A program made the translations under genes and the position numbers. From Candidatus Krumholzibacteriota bacterium (lineage in GTDB: Bacteria > Krumholzibacteriota > Krumholzibacteriia > JAJRXK01): DNA of 64,000 bases. Shown here in pieces: positions 15,908 to 23,989 of the stretch. The notes beneath the pieces were generated by a model, which was given only the letters and a program-made list of their open reading frames with translations, was not told the origin of the DNA and ran no database searches. Each line of letters starts with the position of its first letter. Position 1 is the stretch's first letter. The stretch covers positions 1 through 64,000 of the forward strand of contig JAJRXK010000005.1 of the NCBI GenBank assembly GCA_024276305.1. The letters are read 5' to 3'.

Positions 15908-16410
15908 CCGCGACCACTGCCAGTATGGATTACGCCTCGCTTCTCGAGTCCTTGGAGGAGGAGACCCGTTTGCTGATCGATGTCTACCGAGCTGCTCGGA
16001 GGCAGCGCCGCCACATGCTGCGCCGTCGCGTGGCCGAGATGCGGGAACAGGTCGGGACGATCGAGGAACTCCTTCCTCGAGTCAAAGCCGCCGGTCGTCG
16101 GCGCGAGATTCTTCTGGTGACCGCGGGGATGATTCCTCGCGCGGGGCGCTCCGTGCTCAAGGAGTGGCTGGGATCGGTTGAGGAACCCTGGAAGGAGAGA
16201 CTCCAGTCGGCGTTGGAGTCGTTGTCCCGAGTGGGGGGGCGACTGCAGAGTCTGAACTTCCAGAACTTTCAGCTCGCGCGCTTCTCCATGGATCTTGCCC
16301 AAGAAGAGATTCGGATTCTCGTGGGTGAGGACCAGGTCCCGGGATCCTATGACTCCGAGGGCGACGTGACCAGAGACGGCGGTCACGGCGTCGTGGACGG
16401 AAGGGCCTAG
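15904..16410 (+). CDS. flgN: FlgN-like export chaperone for hook-associated proteins
   Basis: A 168-aa, almost wholly helical protein directly before flgK and flgL, the position of FlgN, the cytoplasmic chaperone of those two. It starts with a Glu-rich helix (LLESLEEETRLLIDVYRAAR) and ends in SLNFQNFQLARFSMDLAQEE, resembling the FlgN C-terminal helix. The primary sequence is poorly conserved in this family, so the call rests on size, helicity and position. Confidence 0.7.
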   Translation: MTATTASMDYASLLESLEEETRLLIDVYRAARRQRRHMLRRRVAEMREQVGTIEELLPRVKAAGRRREILLVTAGMIPRAGRSVLKEWLGSVEEPWKERLQSALESLSRVGGRLQSLNFQNFQLARFSMDLAQEEIRILVGEDQVPGSYDSEGDVTRDGGHGVVDGRA

Positions 16411-16412
16411 AG

Positions 16413-17795
16413 ATGCCAGGAACAGGACTCTTCGGGGCCCTCGATGCTTCGATCTCGGGAATGTTCTCGAGCCGGTTGGCCACGCAGATTGCCAACCACA
16501 ACATCGCCAACGCCAACACTCCGGGCTATTCGCGCCAGAGTTTGCGGATCAGTTCGGCGACCCCTCTCATCACGACCTTCGGGGCGATCGGCCGCGGTAC
16601 GGTGGTCGGCAGCATCGAGAGGGCGCAGAGCAATTTCCTGCAAGCCCAGCTCGTGCAGCAGAAGGTGCTCTACGGAAACTACTCGGAATTGGACAATGCC
16701 CTCACTTCGGTCGAGGACATTCTGGGATCCACGGAGAACGATCGCATCGGTGATGCTCTCAATGAATTCTTTGGGGCCTATAGCGACTTGGCGACGCCTC
16801 CGATGAGCGATGGAAAGCGGCAGGCCGTGGTGTCTCAGGCACAGCGGCTCTCGTTGCAATTCCGCGAAATCGACCAGGCGCTGAATTCTCTGGAGAGGGA
16901 CAATCGACGGGCGGTGAGCACCAGCGTCGATCAGGTCAATCTGCTCCTGGGGAAAGTCGCCGAATTCAATTCCCAGATCGTCGCGGCTTCCTCCAGAGGT
17001 GGCGAGCCCAACGATCTGATCGATCAGCGCGGTCAGATTCTCGATGAGCTGTCGAATCTCACGCGCTTCGATCTGAACACCCGCACCGACGGATCCGTGG
17101 ACGTCAGCATCGAAGGTCGGGCCCTCGTCACCCGTGGTCACGTCAACGAATTGCGGGTGGTGGAGGAGGAGGATCTCAACGGCCAAGTACGCCAGACCGT
17201 TCAGTTCGGCGGCCGCAATCCCATTATCATCGATTTCCAGTCGGGGCAGATGGCCGGCCGCGCGAACATGACCAACGAGGTGATCCCCAAGATTCGTCGG
17301 CAGCTCGACGAACTTGCGAAGTCGATCATCGACCAGGTCAATTCCCTGCACCGGCAGGGCGTGAGTTCGGGAGGGGCGGGTGTCGACCTCTTCTCGGGGA
17401 GCGACGCATCGACCTTCACCGTGAACCAAGCGGTGGTGAACAACCCCGCTCTGGTCGTGACGGGTCGCAGCGGAGACGCCGGGGACAACGAGCTCGCACT
17501 GGAGATCGCCGCCCTCGCGGAGTCGGTGGCGGGGGGCAAGGACCTCTCTCTGAACGAGCAATACAACAATCTGATCGTCGACCTCGCGACGCAACGCGGA
17601 TCGTATCGGACCCTGGCCGAGAGCCAGGAGACCATCGTCGAGAGCACCCGTAACCGCCTGGAGGCGGATCGTGGAGTGAATCTGGACGAGGAACTGGCGA
17701 ACCTGGTTCTCTTCCAACGAAGCTTCGAGGCCAACGCACGCGTGATCCGAATCATCGATGAGATGCTGGACACCGTGGTCAACGGAATGATCTAA
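16413..17795 (+). CDS. flgK: Flagellar hook-associated protein 1, FlgK
   Basis: A 460-aa first hook-filament junction protein. N-terminal rod-type motif IANHNIANANTPGYSRQSL and C-terminal helix EELANLVLFQRSFEANARVI. The middle contains the FlgK-typical EFNSQIVAASSRGGEPNDLI segment. The gene ends in TAA and is followed by flgL after 20 bases. Confidence 0.95.
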   Translation: MPGTGLFGALDASISGMFSSRLATQIANHNIANANTPGYSRQSLRISSATPLITTFGAIGRGTVVGSIERAQSNFLQAQLVQQKVLYGNYSELDNALTSVEDILGSTENDRIGDALNEFFGAYSDLATPPMSDGKRQAVVSQAQRLSLQFREIDQALNSLERDNRRAVSTSVDQVNLLLGKVAEFNSQIVAASSRGGEPNDLIDQRGQILDELSNLTRFDLNTRTDGSVDVSIEGRALVTRGHVNELRVVEEEDLNGQVRQTVQFGGRNPIIIDFQSGQMAGRANMTNEVIPKIRRQLDELAKSIIDQVNSLHRQGVSSGGAGVDLFSGSDASTFTVNQAVVNNPALVVTGRSGDAGDNELALEIAALAESVAGGKDLSLNEQYNNLIVDLATQRGSYRTLAESQETIVESTRNRLEADRGVNLDEELANLVLFQRSFEANARVIRIIDEMLDTVVNGMI

Positions 17796-17815
17796 GGGAT
17801 GAAGAGGTCCAAGAC

Positions 17816-19345
17816 ATGAGAGTGACACAGCAATCCCTGGGCAACGAGTTGATCTTTCAGATCAATCGGAGCTTCTCCCGCATGAGCCTCTATCGACTGC
17901 AGGTGTCGAGCGGAAAGCGCATCAACTCCTTCGCGGATGATCCCCGCGCGTTGGGGACGATCAAGCGCTTCGACGCTCTGGAGGCTCAGAACAAACAGCA
18001 CCAGCGCAACACCGATGCCGCCAGGACCTACCTCGAAGCCACGGATTCGGGGCTTCAGGATCTGAGCACCCTCTTGAGCGACTTTCGAGCCCTCCTGGTC
18101 CAGGAGACCGGGCCCCTGGCGAGTGACTCCACCCGCGCGGCGGCCATCAACGAGGTTCGGGGACTGCGTCAGAGCGCCCTCTCCCTCCTCAATCAACAGG
18201 TCGAAGGGAGCTATATCTTCGCCGGCTACCAGACCGGTCGAGAGCCATTCAGTCTCGTCGGCGACGCGGTGACCTACAACGGCGATGCCGCGGTCCAAGA
18301 GGTTCAGGTCGGGCCGACGCTCCGACTCGCAGTGAACATTCCGGGATCGGAGTTCCTGGGATCGAATTCGGCGGTCCTCGGGGGATCTGGAAACCTTCGT
18401 CCGCGGATCACCGGCGCGACCCCTCTCGCCGATCTCAATGACGGACAGGGCGTGTCCTCGGGAAGGATCGAAGTCACCTCGGGCGTGAATCTGCCGGTGA
18501 CCATCGATCTGACCGGAGCGGTCACGGTGCAGGACGTCCTCGACACCATCAATGCCTCGGGCGCGGGAGTCACCGCTTCGATCGGTCCCGGCGAAGACGG
18601 GATTCGTCTCACCGGAGCCGATCCCATCTCGGTCAAGGAGGTGCTCGGGGGGAGTGTGGCCACCGATCTCGGGCTCTTGGGCAGCTCTTCGACAACCACT
18701 CTCGACGGGCAGAACATTCAGCCCGCACTGAGTACGGCGGTCGCTCTGGCCGATGTCAAAGCTCTGGATGGGACCCTTCCTCTGGGGGTGTTGCGCTTCG
18801 ACATCGGGGGGAAAGTCACCGATGTCGATCTCAGCGCGGCGGTGACCTTCGACGACATTCGCGCTTCGGTGGCCGCGGCCATCCCGGGTATGGACGTGCA
18901 GCTCGACGGTGGCACGCTGGTTCTGCGCTACGGACAGCCCGCTCCCTTCACAGTGGAGAGTCCCTCCGGAGATCCCACCGCCTCGAATCTCGGCGTGGTG
19001 GGAGAGGCCAGTCCGGCTCGTCTCTTCGAGGTCTTCGCCGACGTCTTGAGCGCGTTGGAAGCCGGCGACGTCGGTGCGGTCCGCCAGTCGATGGTCGAGC
19101 TCCAGGAAGTTCACCAGAACGTCCTCACCCAGCTGGTGACGGTCGGGGCTCGGGAGACCACCTTGGATCAGAACGAATCGCTCCTTCTCGAAAGGGAGCA
19201 ATCTCTGCGTCTGGAGCGATCCCGGCTGGAGGACGCAGATCTCGTGGACGTGGCCACACGCCTGACCTTCGCGGAGCAGTCCTATCAGGCGGCTCTGGCG
19301 GCTTCGGCCAGCGTGTTCCGTCTCTCACTCCTCGACTATCTCTAG
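17816..19345 (+). CDS. flgL: Flagellar hook-associated protein 3, FlgL, with inserted domains
   Basis: The second junction protein, 509 aa against about 300-320 in enterobacteria. The flagellin-like N-terminus (VTQQSLGNELIFQINRSFSR; YRLQVSSGKRINSFADDPRA) and the C-terminus (VATRLTFAEQSYQAALAASA) are intact. The extra 200 residues in the middle contain two flagellin-IN-like repeats (VTIDLTGAVTVQDVLDTINA and VDLSAAVTFDDIRASVAAAI), expected to form surface domains at the hook-filament junction. Confidence 0.92.
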   Translation: MRVTQQSLGNELIFQINRSFSRMSLYRLQVSSGKRINSFADDPRALGTIKRFDALEAQNKQHQRNTDAARTYLEATDSGLQDLSTLLSDFRALLVQETGPLASDSTRAAAINEVRGLRQSALSLLNQQVEGSYIFAGYQTGREPFSLVGDAVTYNGDAAVQEVQVGPTLRLAVNIPGSEFLGSNSAVLGGSGNLRPRITGATPLADLNDGQGVSSGRIEVTSGVNLPVTIDLTGAVTVQDVLDTINASGAGVTASIGPGEDGIRLTGADPISVKEVLGGSVATDLGLLGSSSTTTLDGQNIQPALSTAVALADVKALDGTLPLGVLRFDIGGKVTDVDLSAAVTFDDIRASVAAAIPGMDVQLDGGTLVLRYGQPAPFTVESPSGDPTASNLGVVGEASPARLFEVFADVLSALEAGDVGAVRQSMVELQEVHQNVLTQLVTVGARETTLDQNESLLLEREQSLRLERSRLEDADLVDVATRLTFAEQSYQAALAASASVFRLSLLDYL

Positions 19346-19354
19346 GAGTCAACT

Positions 19355-19852
19355 ATGAGGATCGAAAGCTCACGCGTCGGCACGGTGGAGATTCGGGAGG
19401 AGGACATCATCCATTTCCCCTCCGGACTCATCGGCCTGAATCGCTACCGACGCTTCGTGTTGTTGGAGTTCGCGCAGGATGTCCCGCTGGGCTGGCTGCA
19501 GTCCGTGGACGATCCCAACTTCGGGCTCCCGGTGGCCGAACCCGGAATCTACGTTCGCGACTACGCCATCGAGACTGCGGCGAGCGAAGTGGCCGAGCTG
19601 GGGCTCGAACACCCCGACGACTGCGCGATTCTCATCGTCACCACCATTGGAGCGGGGGGCGTGATCGTCACCGGCAACTTGCGCGCACCACTGTTGGTGA
19701 ATGTCGAACGGCGTATCGGTCGCCAGGTCGTGTTGGATCGTGATGACCTCGATCTTCGCGCACTCGTGGATCCGGTGGCGTTCTCTCAGGCGCCCACCCT
19801 CGGTAAGATGACACGCACGGAAGGGACTCCGGTCGAGTCGGCCGTCAGTTGA
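19355..19852 (+). CDS. fliW: Flagellar assembly factor FliW
   Basis: A 165-aa protein. In Bacillus, FliW binds flagellin and, when free, inhibits CsrA, coupling flagellin translation to export. The family opening is seen in IREEDIIHFPSGLIGLNRYR, followed by FVLLEFAQDVPLGWLQSVDD. It sits directly before csrA, the pairing found wherever the FliW-CsrA switch operates. The flagellin gene is 3 kb away on the other strand. Confidence 0.93.
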   Translation: MRIESSRVGTVEIREEDIIHFPSGLIGLNRYRRFVLLEFAQDVPLGWLQSVDDPNFGLPVAEPGIYVRDYAIETAASEVAELGLEHPDDCAILIVTTIGAGGVIVTGNLRAPLLVNVERRIGRQVVLDRDDLDLRALVDPVAFSQAPTLGKMTRTEGTPVESAVS

Positions 19853-19886
19853 GTCACGACCTTGCGCCAACGACAAGGAGGTCGTG

Positions 19887-20132
19887 GTGCTGGTACTGAG
19901 TCGAAAGAAGAACGAGAAAATTGTCATCGGGGACGATGTCGTGGTGACGGTCCTCGAGATCCGGGGGGATCAGATCCAACTGGGGATCTCGGCGCCTCGG
20001 GAGATCCCGATCCATCGGATGGAAGTGTACGAGTCCATCAAGAAGGTCACCGAGGAAGCCGCGCGATCCACGACGGATTCGATCGAAGAACTTCGTAAGA
20101 TGCGCAAGAAGGGCGATGATCCCGAAGAGTAG
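19887..20132 (+). CDS. csrA: Carbon storage regulator CsrA
   Basis: An 81-aa post-transcriptional regulator that binds GGA motifs in mRNA leaders. The sequence starts MLVLSRKKNEKIVIGDDVVV and continues ILEIRGDQIQLGISAPREIP with minor differences (V at the start of the segment), as in the family; a charged C-terminal tail extends it by about 15 residues. GTG at 19887 was preferred over GTG at 19884 because AAGGAGG (19875-19881) is five bases upstream and the usual N-terminus results. The flagellin leader is its likely target. Confidence 0.93.
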   Translation: MLVLSRKKNEKIVIGDDVVVTVLEIRGDQIQLGISAPREIPIHRMEVYESIKKVTEEAARSTTDSIEELRKMRKKGDDPEE

Positions 20133-20147
20133 TCGTCCGGTCGGCGC

Positions 20148-20507
20148 TCAGGTCGTGCGACTCAGCAGTACCGATCCGACGTAGCGTTCCGCATAGGGGT
20201 CGTGGCTCTGTTGGCGCAATGAGGCCAGGGCTTTCGCAACCTCTTCCTTCTGCGCTTTCATCCATTCGGTCAATTCACGGTCCTTGGTGCGGAGCGTCTC
20301 GATGCGTTCGGCAACCTCGGCGTCGGGTGCGTGATCGGGGGCGTCGGCGAGGGCCGCACCGAGTTCCGTGATGCTGTCGGCCCGGTGCTGGAGTGCGGTT
20401 TCGAGCCCGTCGAAATCGCCGTCCTCGACCAGCATTCGCACTCTTTCGGTCCACGACACCGCGGTGTCGACGATCTGCAGGATCCGGGTTCGGAGGCCCG
20501 GGTCCAT
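20148..20507 (-). CDS. FliT-like putative flagellar export chaperone
   Basis: A 119-aa helical protein at the end of the fliD-fliS strand. Size, position behind fliS and the overlap with it (TGATG, one base) suggest a FliT-type chaperone for FliD; sequence conservation in that family is too weak to prove it. Its stop lies only 16 bases from the csrA stop on the other strand, so the two operons converge without an evident terminator. Confidence 0.5.
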   Translation of the reverse strand: MDPGLRTRILQIVDTAVSWTERVRMLVEDGDFDGLETALQHRADSITELGAALADAPDHAPDAEVAERIETLRTKDRELTEWMKAQKEEVAKALASLRQQSHDPYAERYVGSVLLSRTT

Positions 20508-21058
20508 CAGGCGGAGAGCGAAAGAGACACGTGGCGCGCCTCGTCCGGAGAGTTGGAGGTGGAGTCTTGGCCCGCGTGAGGGTCGGGCTCTGGACTGGGA
20601 GTCGGGGCTGGAGCGGGCGGAACGGTGGCTGTGGATGGAGCGGACGCGGAGCTGGAATTCTCACTCGAGGAGATCTCCGCGGGCGCGACATTCTGTTCGG
20701 CGAGCTGGTGCCAGGCATTGGCGAGGCTTTGAAGGACCCGCGTCGCGTTGTCCAAGGGGTCGACGGAGTTGTGAGTGGTCGCCTCGACCAGCTCGTATTC
20801 GACATAGTCGTAGAGCGCGGCCAGTCGCTGCGGAATGTCCGAGTCCACGGAGTGCTCGAGGGCATTGTTGAGTTCCTGGACGATACAGGTCGCACGACGG
20901 ATGCGGTCGGCCCGCGTCGGAATGTCACGGGCTTCGATCGCAGCCCGCGCCTCGGCGATGAATCTCAGGGCGCCATCATAGAGCATCGACACGAGTCGAA
21001 CGGGGGAGCCCGTCTGGATTCGGGTCTGTTGGTACTCGCGTAGGGCTTGGTCGTACAT
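20507..21058 (-). CDS. fliS: Flagellin export chaperone FliS
   Basis: Binds flagellin in the cytoplasm and prevents premature polymerisation. The core (residues 1-125) is typical: YREYQQTRIQ-like ALREYQQTRIQTGSPVRLVSMLYDGALRFI at the N-terminus and VQELNNALEHSVDSDIPQRL in the middle. A Ser/Pro/Ala-rich tail of about 55 residues is added, probably disordered. It lies 33 bases after fliD. Confidence 0.9.
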   Translation of the reverse strand: MYDQALREYQQTRIQTGSPVRLVSMLYDGALRFIAEARAAIEARDIPTRADRIRRATCIVQELNNALEHSVDSDIPQRLAALYDYVEYELVEATTHNSVDPLDNATRVLQSLANAWHQLAEQNVAPAEISSSENSSSASAPSTATVPPAPAPTPSPEPDPHAGQDSTSNSPDEARHVSLSLSA

Positions 21059-21091
21059 GCTATCTCCGGGTTCGGATACGGCTCGCGGGGA

Positions 21092-22387
21092 CTAGAGCCC
21101 CACAAGTCCTCCGCTCTGGGCTTGGAGGCGCGCGATGGCGATCTCCATGGCGGTGAATTTGCGATTCAGGAGTTGCTCGTAACTGGTCACCGAGCGTTCT
21201 TGCCGTTCGATATTGCTGTCGATTCGCTTGATCTCGTCGTTCATGGAATCTTTGCGAGAGCGAAAGAGACCGTCGGCGAAGTCGGTCATGCCGTCGATCG
21301 AGGTGACCAGACTGGCCGCGATTCCGGTGGCATTGTTGCTGTCCACGAAGAGGTTGACCACGCTCTGGTAGTCCTGCTCGAGGGCGGCGGTCAGCTTGGT
21401 CTTGTCCAGGCTCAGCTTGCCTTCGCGGTCGAGAGTCAGGCCGACTTCCCCCGTGGTGCGGAAGTCTCCGCCGGTGTCGACGGCGGTGGCCAAGGTGGTT
21501 CCCAGACGACTCTGCACGCTTCGGAGCAGGGAGTTGCCGTTGAGCGGAGCGCCGTCCTCGGACTGGGCGTTGATGGCATCGATGACCGCGTTGTAGGCGG
21601 TGATGAATTCGGTCAGGTTCGTGGCGAGGTCGTCGGCATTGGACTCGATGGTGACCGTTGTGCTGCCGGTGGTCTTCAGGTTCAGGGTCACGCCCTCGAG
21701 GGCATCGGTGATCGTGTTGCTGGAGCTGGTGATGGCGATTCCGTCGATGCTGAAGTTGGCGTCGATTCCGGTGGATTGGGTGGTGAAGGTCGGAGCGGTA
21801 CCCCCGCTCAGGCCGGAGGCGTCGACGGTGAACACCCCTGCGCTGCCGGTCTCGTCGGAACTGAGGAGGAGGCGATAGCCGCTGCCGTCGTTCATGATAC
21901 TCGCGGTGACCCCCGCGCCGGCGTCGTTGATGGCGGTCTTCAGATCGGCCAGAGAGTCCGCCCCCGCGCTGAGGGTCACATCGGTCTGGGTGCCGTTGAG
22001 GGTGAAGGAGAAGGTGCCCGTACCCACGCTGTCGGTGGAATTCGTGTAGGCACTGGAAGCCAGACGATGAGTCTCGGCGAGGTTGCTCACCACCAAGGCG
22101 AAGGTACCCAGAGGGCTCGCACTCGACGCCGATGCGGTCAGGATGCTCTCGTTGGCGCTGCTTCCGCTCTTGGCCGAGAACTCGGCTGCGGTGTCGAGTT
22201 TCTCGGCCGCGGTCTGGAGCTTGAGAAGGTTCTCACGGATGTCATCCAGAATGGAGATACCGTGCTTGATGTCGGTCTTCTGGGTTTCCAGAGCGGTGAT
22301 TGGTCGACGGCGCAGTGCGACCATCTGGGCCACAATGGAATCGGTATCGATTCCAGAGGCCACTCCCCCAAAGGAAATCACGGGCAT
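21092..22387 (-). CDS. fliD: Flagellar filament cap protein FliD
   Basis: A 431-aa cap protein (HAP2). The N-terminal helix region ISFGGVASGIDTDSIVAQMV and C-terminal coiled coil (about 380-425, ERQERSVTSYEQLLNRKFTA) are diagnostic. The centre contains a flagellin-IN-like segment (LADLKTAINDAGAGVTASIM). It is followed by fliS on the same strand. Confidence 0.95.
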   Translation of the reverse strand: MPVISFGGVASGIDTDSIVAQMVALRRRPITALETQKTDIKHGISILDDIRENLLKLQTAAEKLDTAAEFSAKSGSSANESILTASASSASPLGTFALVVSNLAETHRLASSAYTNSTDSVGTGTFSFTLNGTQTDVTLSAGADSLADLKTAINDAGAGVTASIMNDGSGYRLLLSSDETGSAGVFTVDASGLSGGTAPTFTTQSTGIDANFSIDGIAITSSSNTITDALEGVTLNLKTTGSTTVTIESNADDLATNLTEFITAYNAVIDAINAQSEDGAPLNGNSLLRSVQSRLGTTLATAVDTGGDFRTTGEVGLTLDREGKLSLDKTKLTAALEQDYQSVVNLFVDSNNATGIAASLVTSIDGMTDFADGLFRSRKDSMNDEIKRIDSNIERQERSVTSYEQLLNRKFTAMEIAIARLQAQSGGLVGL

Positions 22388-22432
22388 GACTCAACCTCCG
22401 AGGCCGAATGCAAGCTGCGGGTCTAGGGCGGC

Positions 22433-22879
22433 TCAGCCCTTTTCGTCGAAGATGAGACCACGGATCTCTGCGATCCGGGTGGCCGCGTCGAGGAGCTGCT
22501 CGGGCGGAATCTCGCGGATCACTTCTCCGGTTTTCGCGTCGAGGATCTTCACCACGAAGCGAGAGTGTTCCTCGCTGTAGCGAATCTCCAACTGTCGGTC
22601 CACAAGACCCTGGACGTTGTCGGCCAGGGCTTCGACGGCTTCACGGACCTTGTCCTGTGCCTTCTTGTCCTGTGCATCGGCAGGAAGTGCCGACGTACTG
22701 GAGTCAGACGCGCGGGAGTCCGCGTGTTCGGGTGAGGTTGCACGTTTCGGACCACGTTGGGCCGAATCCGGTGTCTCGGTCGTCGCCTCGGGCGGCGAAG
22801 GATTCGCAGCTCGGGGCGTTGCCCCCTCGAGTCCCGGAGGTCGGAGGACGCGGTCGACCTGGATCGACTCCATCTCCAT
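22433..22879 (-). CDS. flaG: FlaG-family flagellar protein
   Basis: A 148-aa protein whose last 75 residues are the FlaG domain (EIRYSEEHSRFVVKILDAKT, then GEVIREIPPEQLLDAATRI). FlaG influences filament length in some polar flagellates. The first 70 residues are Pro/Ser/Ala-rich and probably disordered. It lies between fliC and fliD, the usual place. Confidence 0.9.
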   Translation of the reverse strand: MEMESIQVDRVLRPPGLEGATPRAANPSPPEATTETPDSAQRGPKRATSPEHADSRASDSSTSALPADAQDKKAQDKVREAVEALADNVQGLVDRQLEIRYSEEHSRFVVKILDAKTGEVIREIPPEQLLDAATRIAEIRGLIFDEKG

Positions 22880-22901
22880 CTCCTGGTGCTCTCAGCGTTG
22901 C

Positions 22902-22934
22902 CCCGGGCTCGTCCCCGCGTGGGACGAGCCCGGG
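22902..22934 (-). terminator. Strong inverted repeat after fliC
   Basis: A perfect 14-bp inverted repeat (22902-22915 with 22921-22934, loop of 5) between the fliC stop and flaG. No T tract follows on the minus strand, so it may act as an RNA stabiliser, attenuator or factor-dependent stop rather than an intrinsic terminator. Confidence 0.6.
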
Positions 22935-22965
22935 TCAGACCGCTGGTTCCGGTCTCCCGGATGGA

Positions 22966-23799
22966 TTATCCGAGGAGACTCAGGGCCGCCTGCGGGGCGA
23001 AGTTCGCCTGCGCCAGAACCGAGATGCCCGCCTGCTGCAGGATCTGGTTCGAGGTCATGCTGGCGGCCTCGCTGGCCACATCGACGTCGCGGATCCGAGA
23101 GTTCGCAGCGGAGAGGTTCTCCACCGTGACCCCGATGTTCCGGACCGTCGACTCGAGGCGGTTCTGGACCGCACCGAAGTTGGCTCGAGTCTGGGAGATG
23201 GTGTTCAGAGCGGTGTCGATCGCGGTCAGCGCCGCCTTGGCGTTGGCCGTGGTCGCTCCGGTCAGGGACTCGTCATTGAGACCCAGCGAGGTCGCGTTGA
23301 CATTGGTGCCGAAGTTGAGCGCGATCTGATTGGTCACCCCAGCGCCGGTACCCACCTGGATGTCGACCGTGCCGCCCGTACCGTCGAGCAACTGCGTACC
23401 GTTGAACTCGGTGGTCTGCGTGATACGAGTGATTTCCGAGGTCAGGGCCTGGAATTCCGAGTCCAGGAATCCGCGCTCCGAAGCGCCGATGGTACCATTC
23501 GCGGCCTGCTCGGCCAACTCACGGAGACGAATGGCGATGCCACTCACCTCGTTGAGCGAACCTTCTGCGGTCTGCACCATGGAAATGCCGTCCGAGGCGT
23601 TCCGCGATGCCTGTTGCAGGGCGCGGATGTCGCTCTTCAGGCTCTCGGAGATCGCCAGACCGGCCGCGTCGTCACCGGCGCGGTTGATCCGAAGACCCGA
23701 GGAGAGCTTCTCGAGGTTCTTGCTGAGCATCTGTCCAGTGTTGAACAGATTGCGCTGTGCATTGAGAGAAGCAACGTTCGTGTTGATGCGCAGTCCCAT
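22966..23799 (-). CDS. fliC: Flagellin FliC
   Basis: The filament subunit, 277 aa. The N-terminal D0/D1 region (GLRINTNVASLNAQRNLFNT; LEKLSSGLRINRAGDDAAGL) and the C-terminal region (RIRDVDVASEAASMTSNQIL; QANFAPQAALSLLG) are fully conserved. The variable middle is short, so the filament surface is compact. The promoter is a sigma-28 site at 23917-23943, the leader is about 105 nt, and the ribosome site AAGGAGGA lies in a hairpin. It is the only flagellin gene in the window. Confidence 0.97.
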   Translation of the reverse strand: MGLRINTNVASLNAQRNLFNTGQMLSKNLEKLSSGLRINRAGDDAAGLAISESLKSDIRALQQASRNASDGISMVQTAEGSLNEVSGIAIRLRELAEQAANGTIGASERGFLDSEFQALTSEITRITQTTEFNGTQLLDGTGGTVDIQVGTGAGVTNQIALNFGTNVNATSLGLNDESLTGATTANAKAALTAIDTALNTISQTRANFGAVQNRLESTVRNIGVTVENLSAANSRIRDVDVASEAASMTSNQILQQAGISVLAQANFAPQAALSLLG

Positions 23800-23802
23800 G
23801 TC

Positions 23803-23820
23803 TTCCTCCTTGAAGGGGAA
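23803..23820 (-). promoter_or_regulatory. Hairpin over the fliC ribosome binding site, candidate CsrA target
   Basis: In the mRNA, TTCCCCT pairs with AGGAGGAA (one bulged A, loop TCA), burying the Shine-Dalgarno AAGGAGGA and two GGA motifs four bases before the ATG. CsrA binds GGA in such hairpins, and csrA and fliW are encoded nearby. The hairpin is seen directly; CsrA control is inference. Confidence 0.45.
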
Positions 23821-23916
23821 CCAGCGTTGTCTTGGTCATTGCGATGGAGACGGTCCGCATCCGGCGAAGTCCATTGTTTCGCGCAGAACGGGACGCGGTG
23901 TCGCCATCTGGGCGAG

Positions 23917-23943
23917 ATATCGGCGGCCCCCTCGGGATCTTTA
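23917..23943 (-). promoter_or_regulatory. Sigma-28 (FliA) promoter of fliC
   Basis: Reading the minus strand: TAAA (23943-23940), 15 bases, GCCGATAT (23924-23917). This is one base from the FliA consensus TAAA-N15-GCCGATAA. The matching sigma factor is encoded at 56524-57366. Confidence 0.88.
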
Positions 23944-23989
23944 GCCGTTTTTTCGGATTCGGTACGGGATTTGAGAGGGAGAGCAAGTC

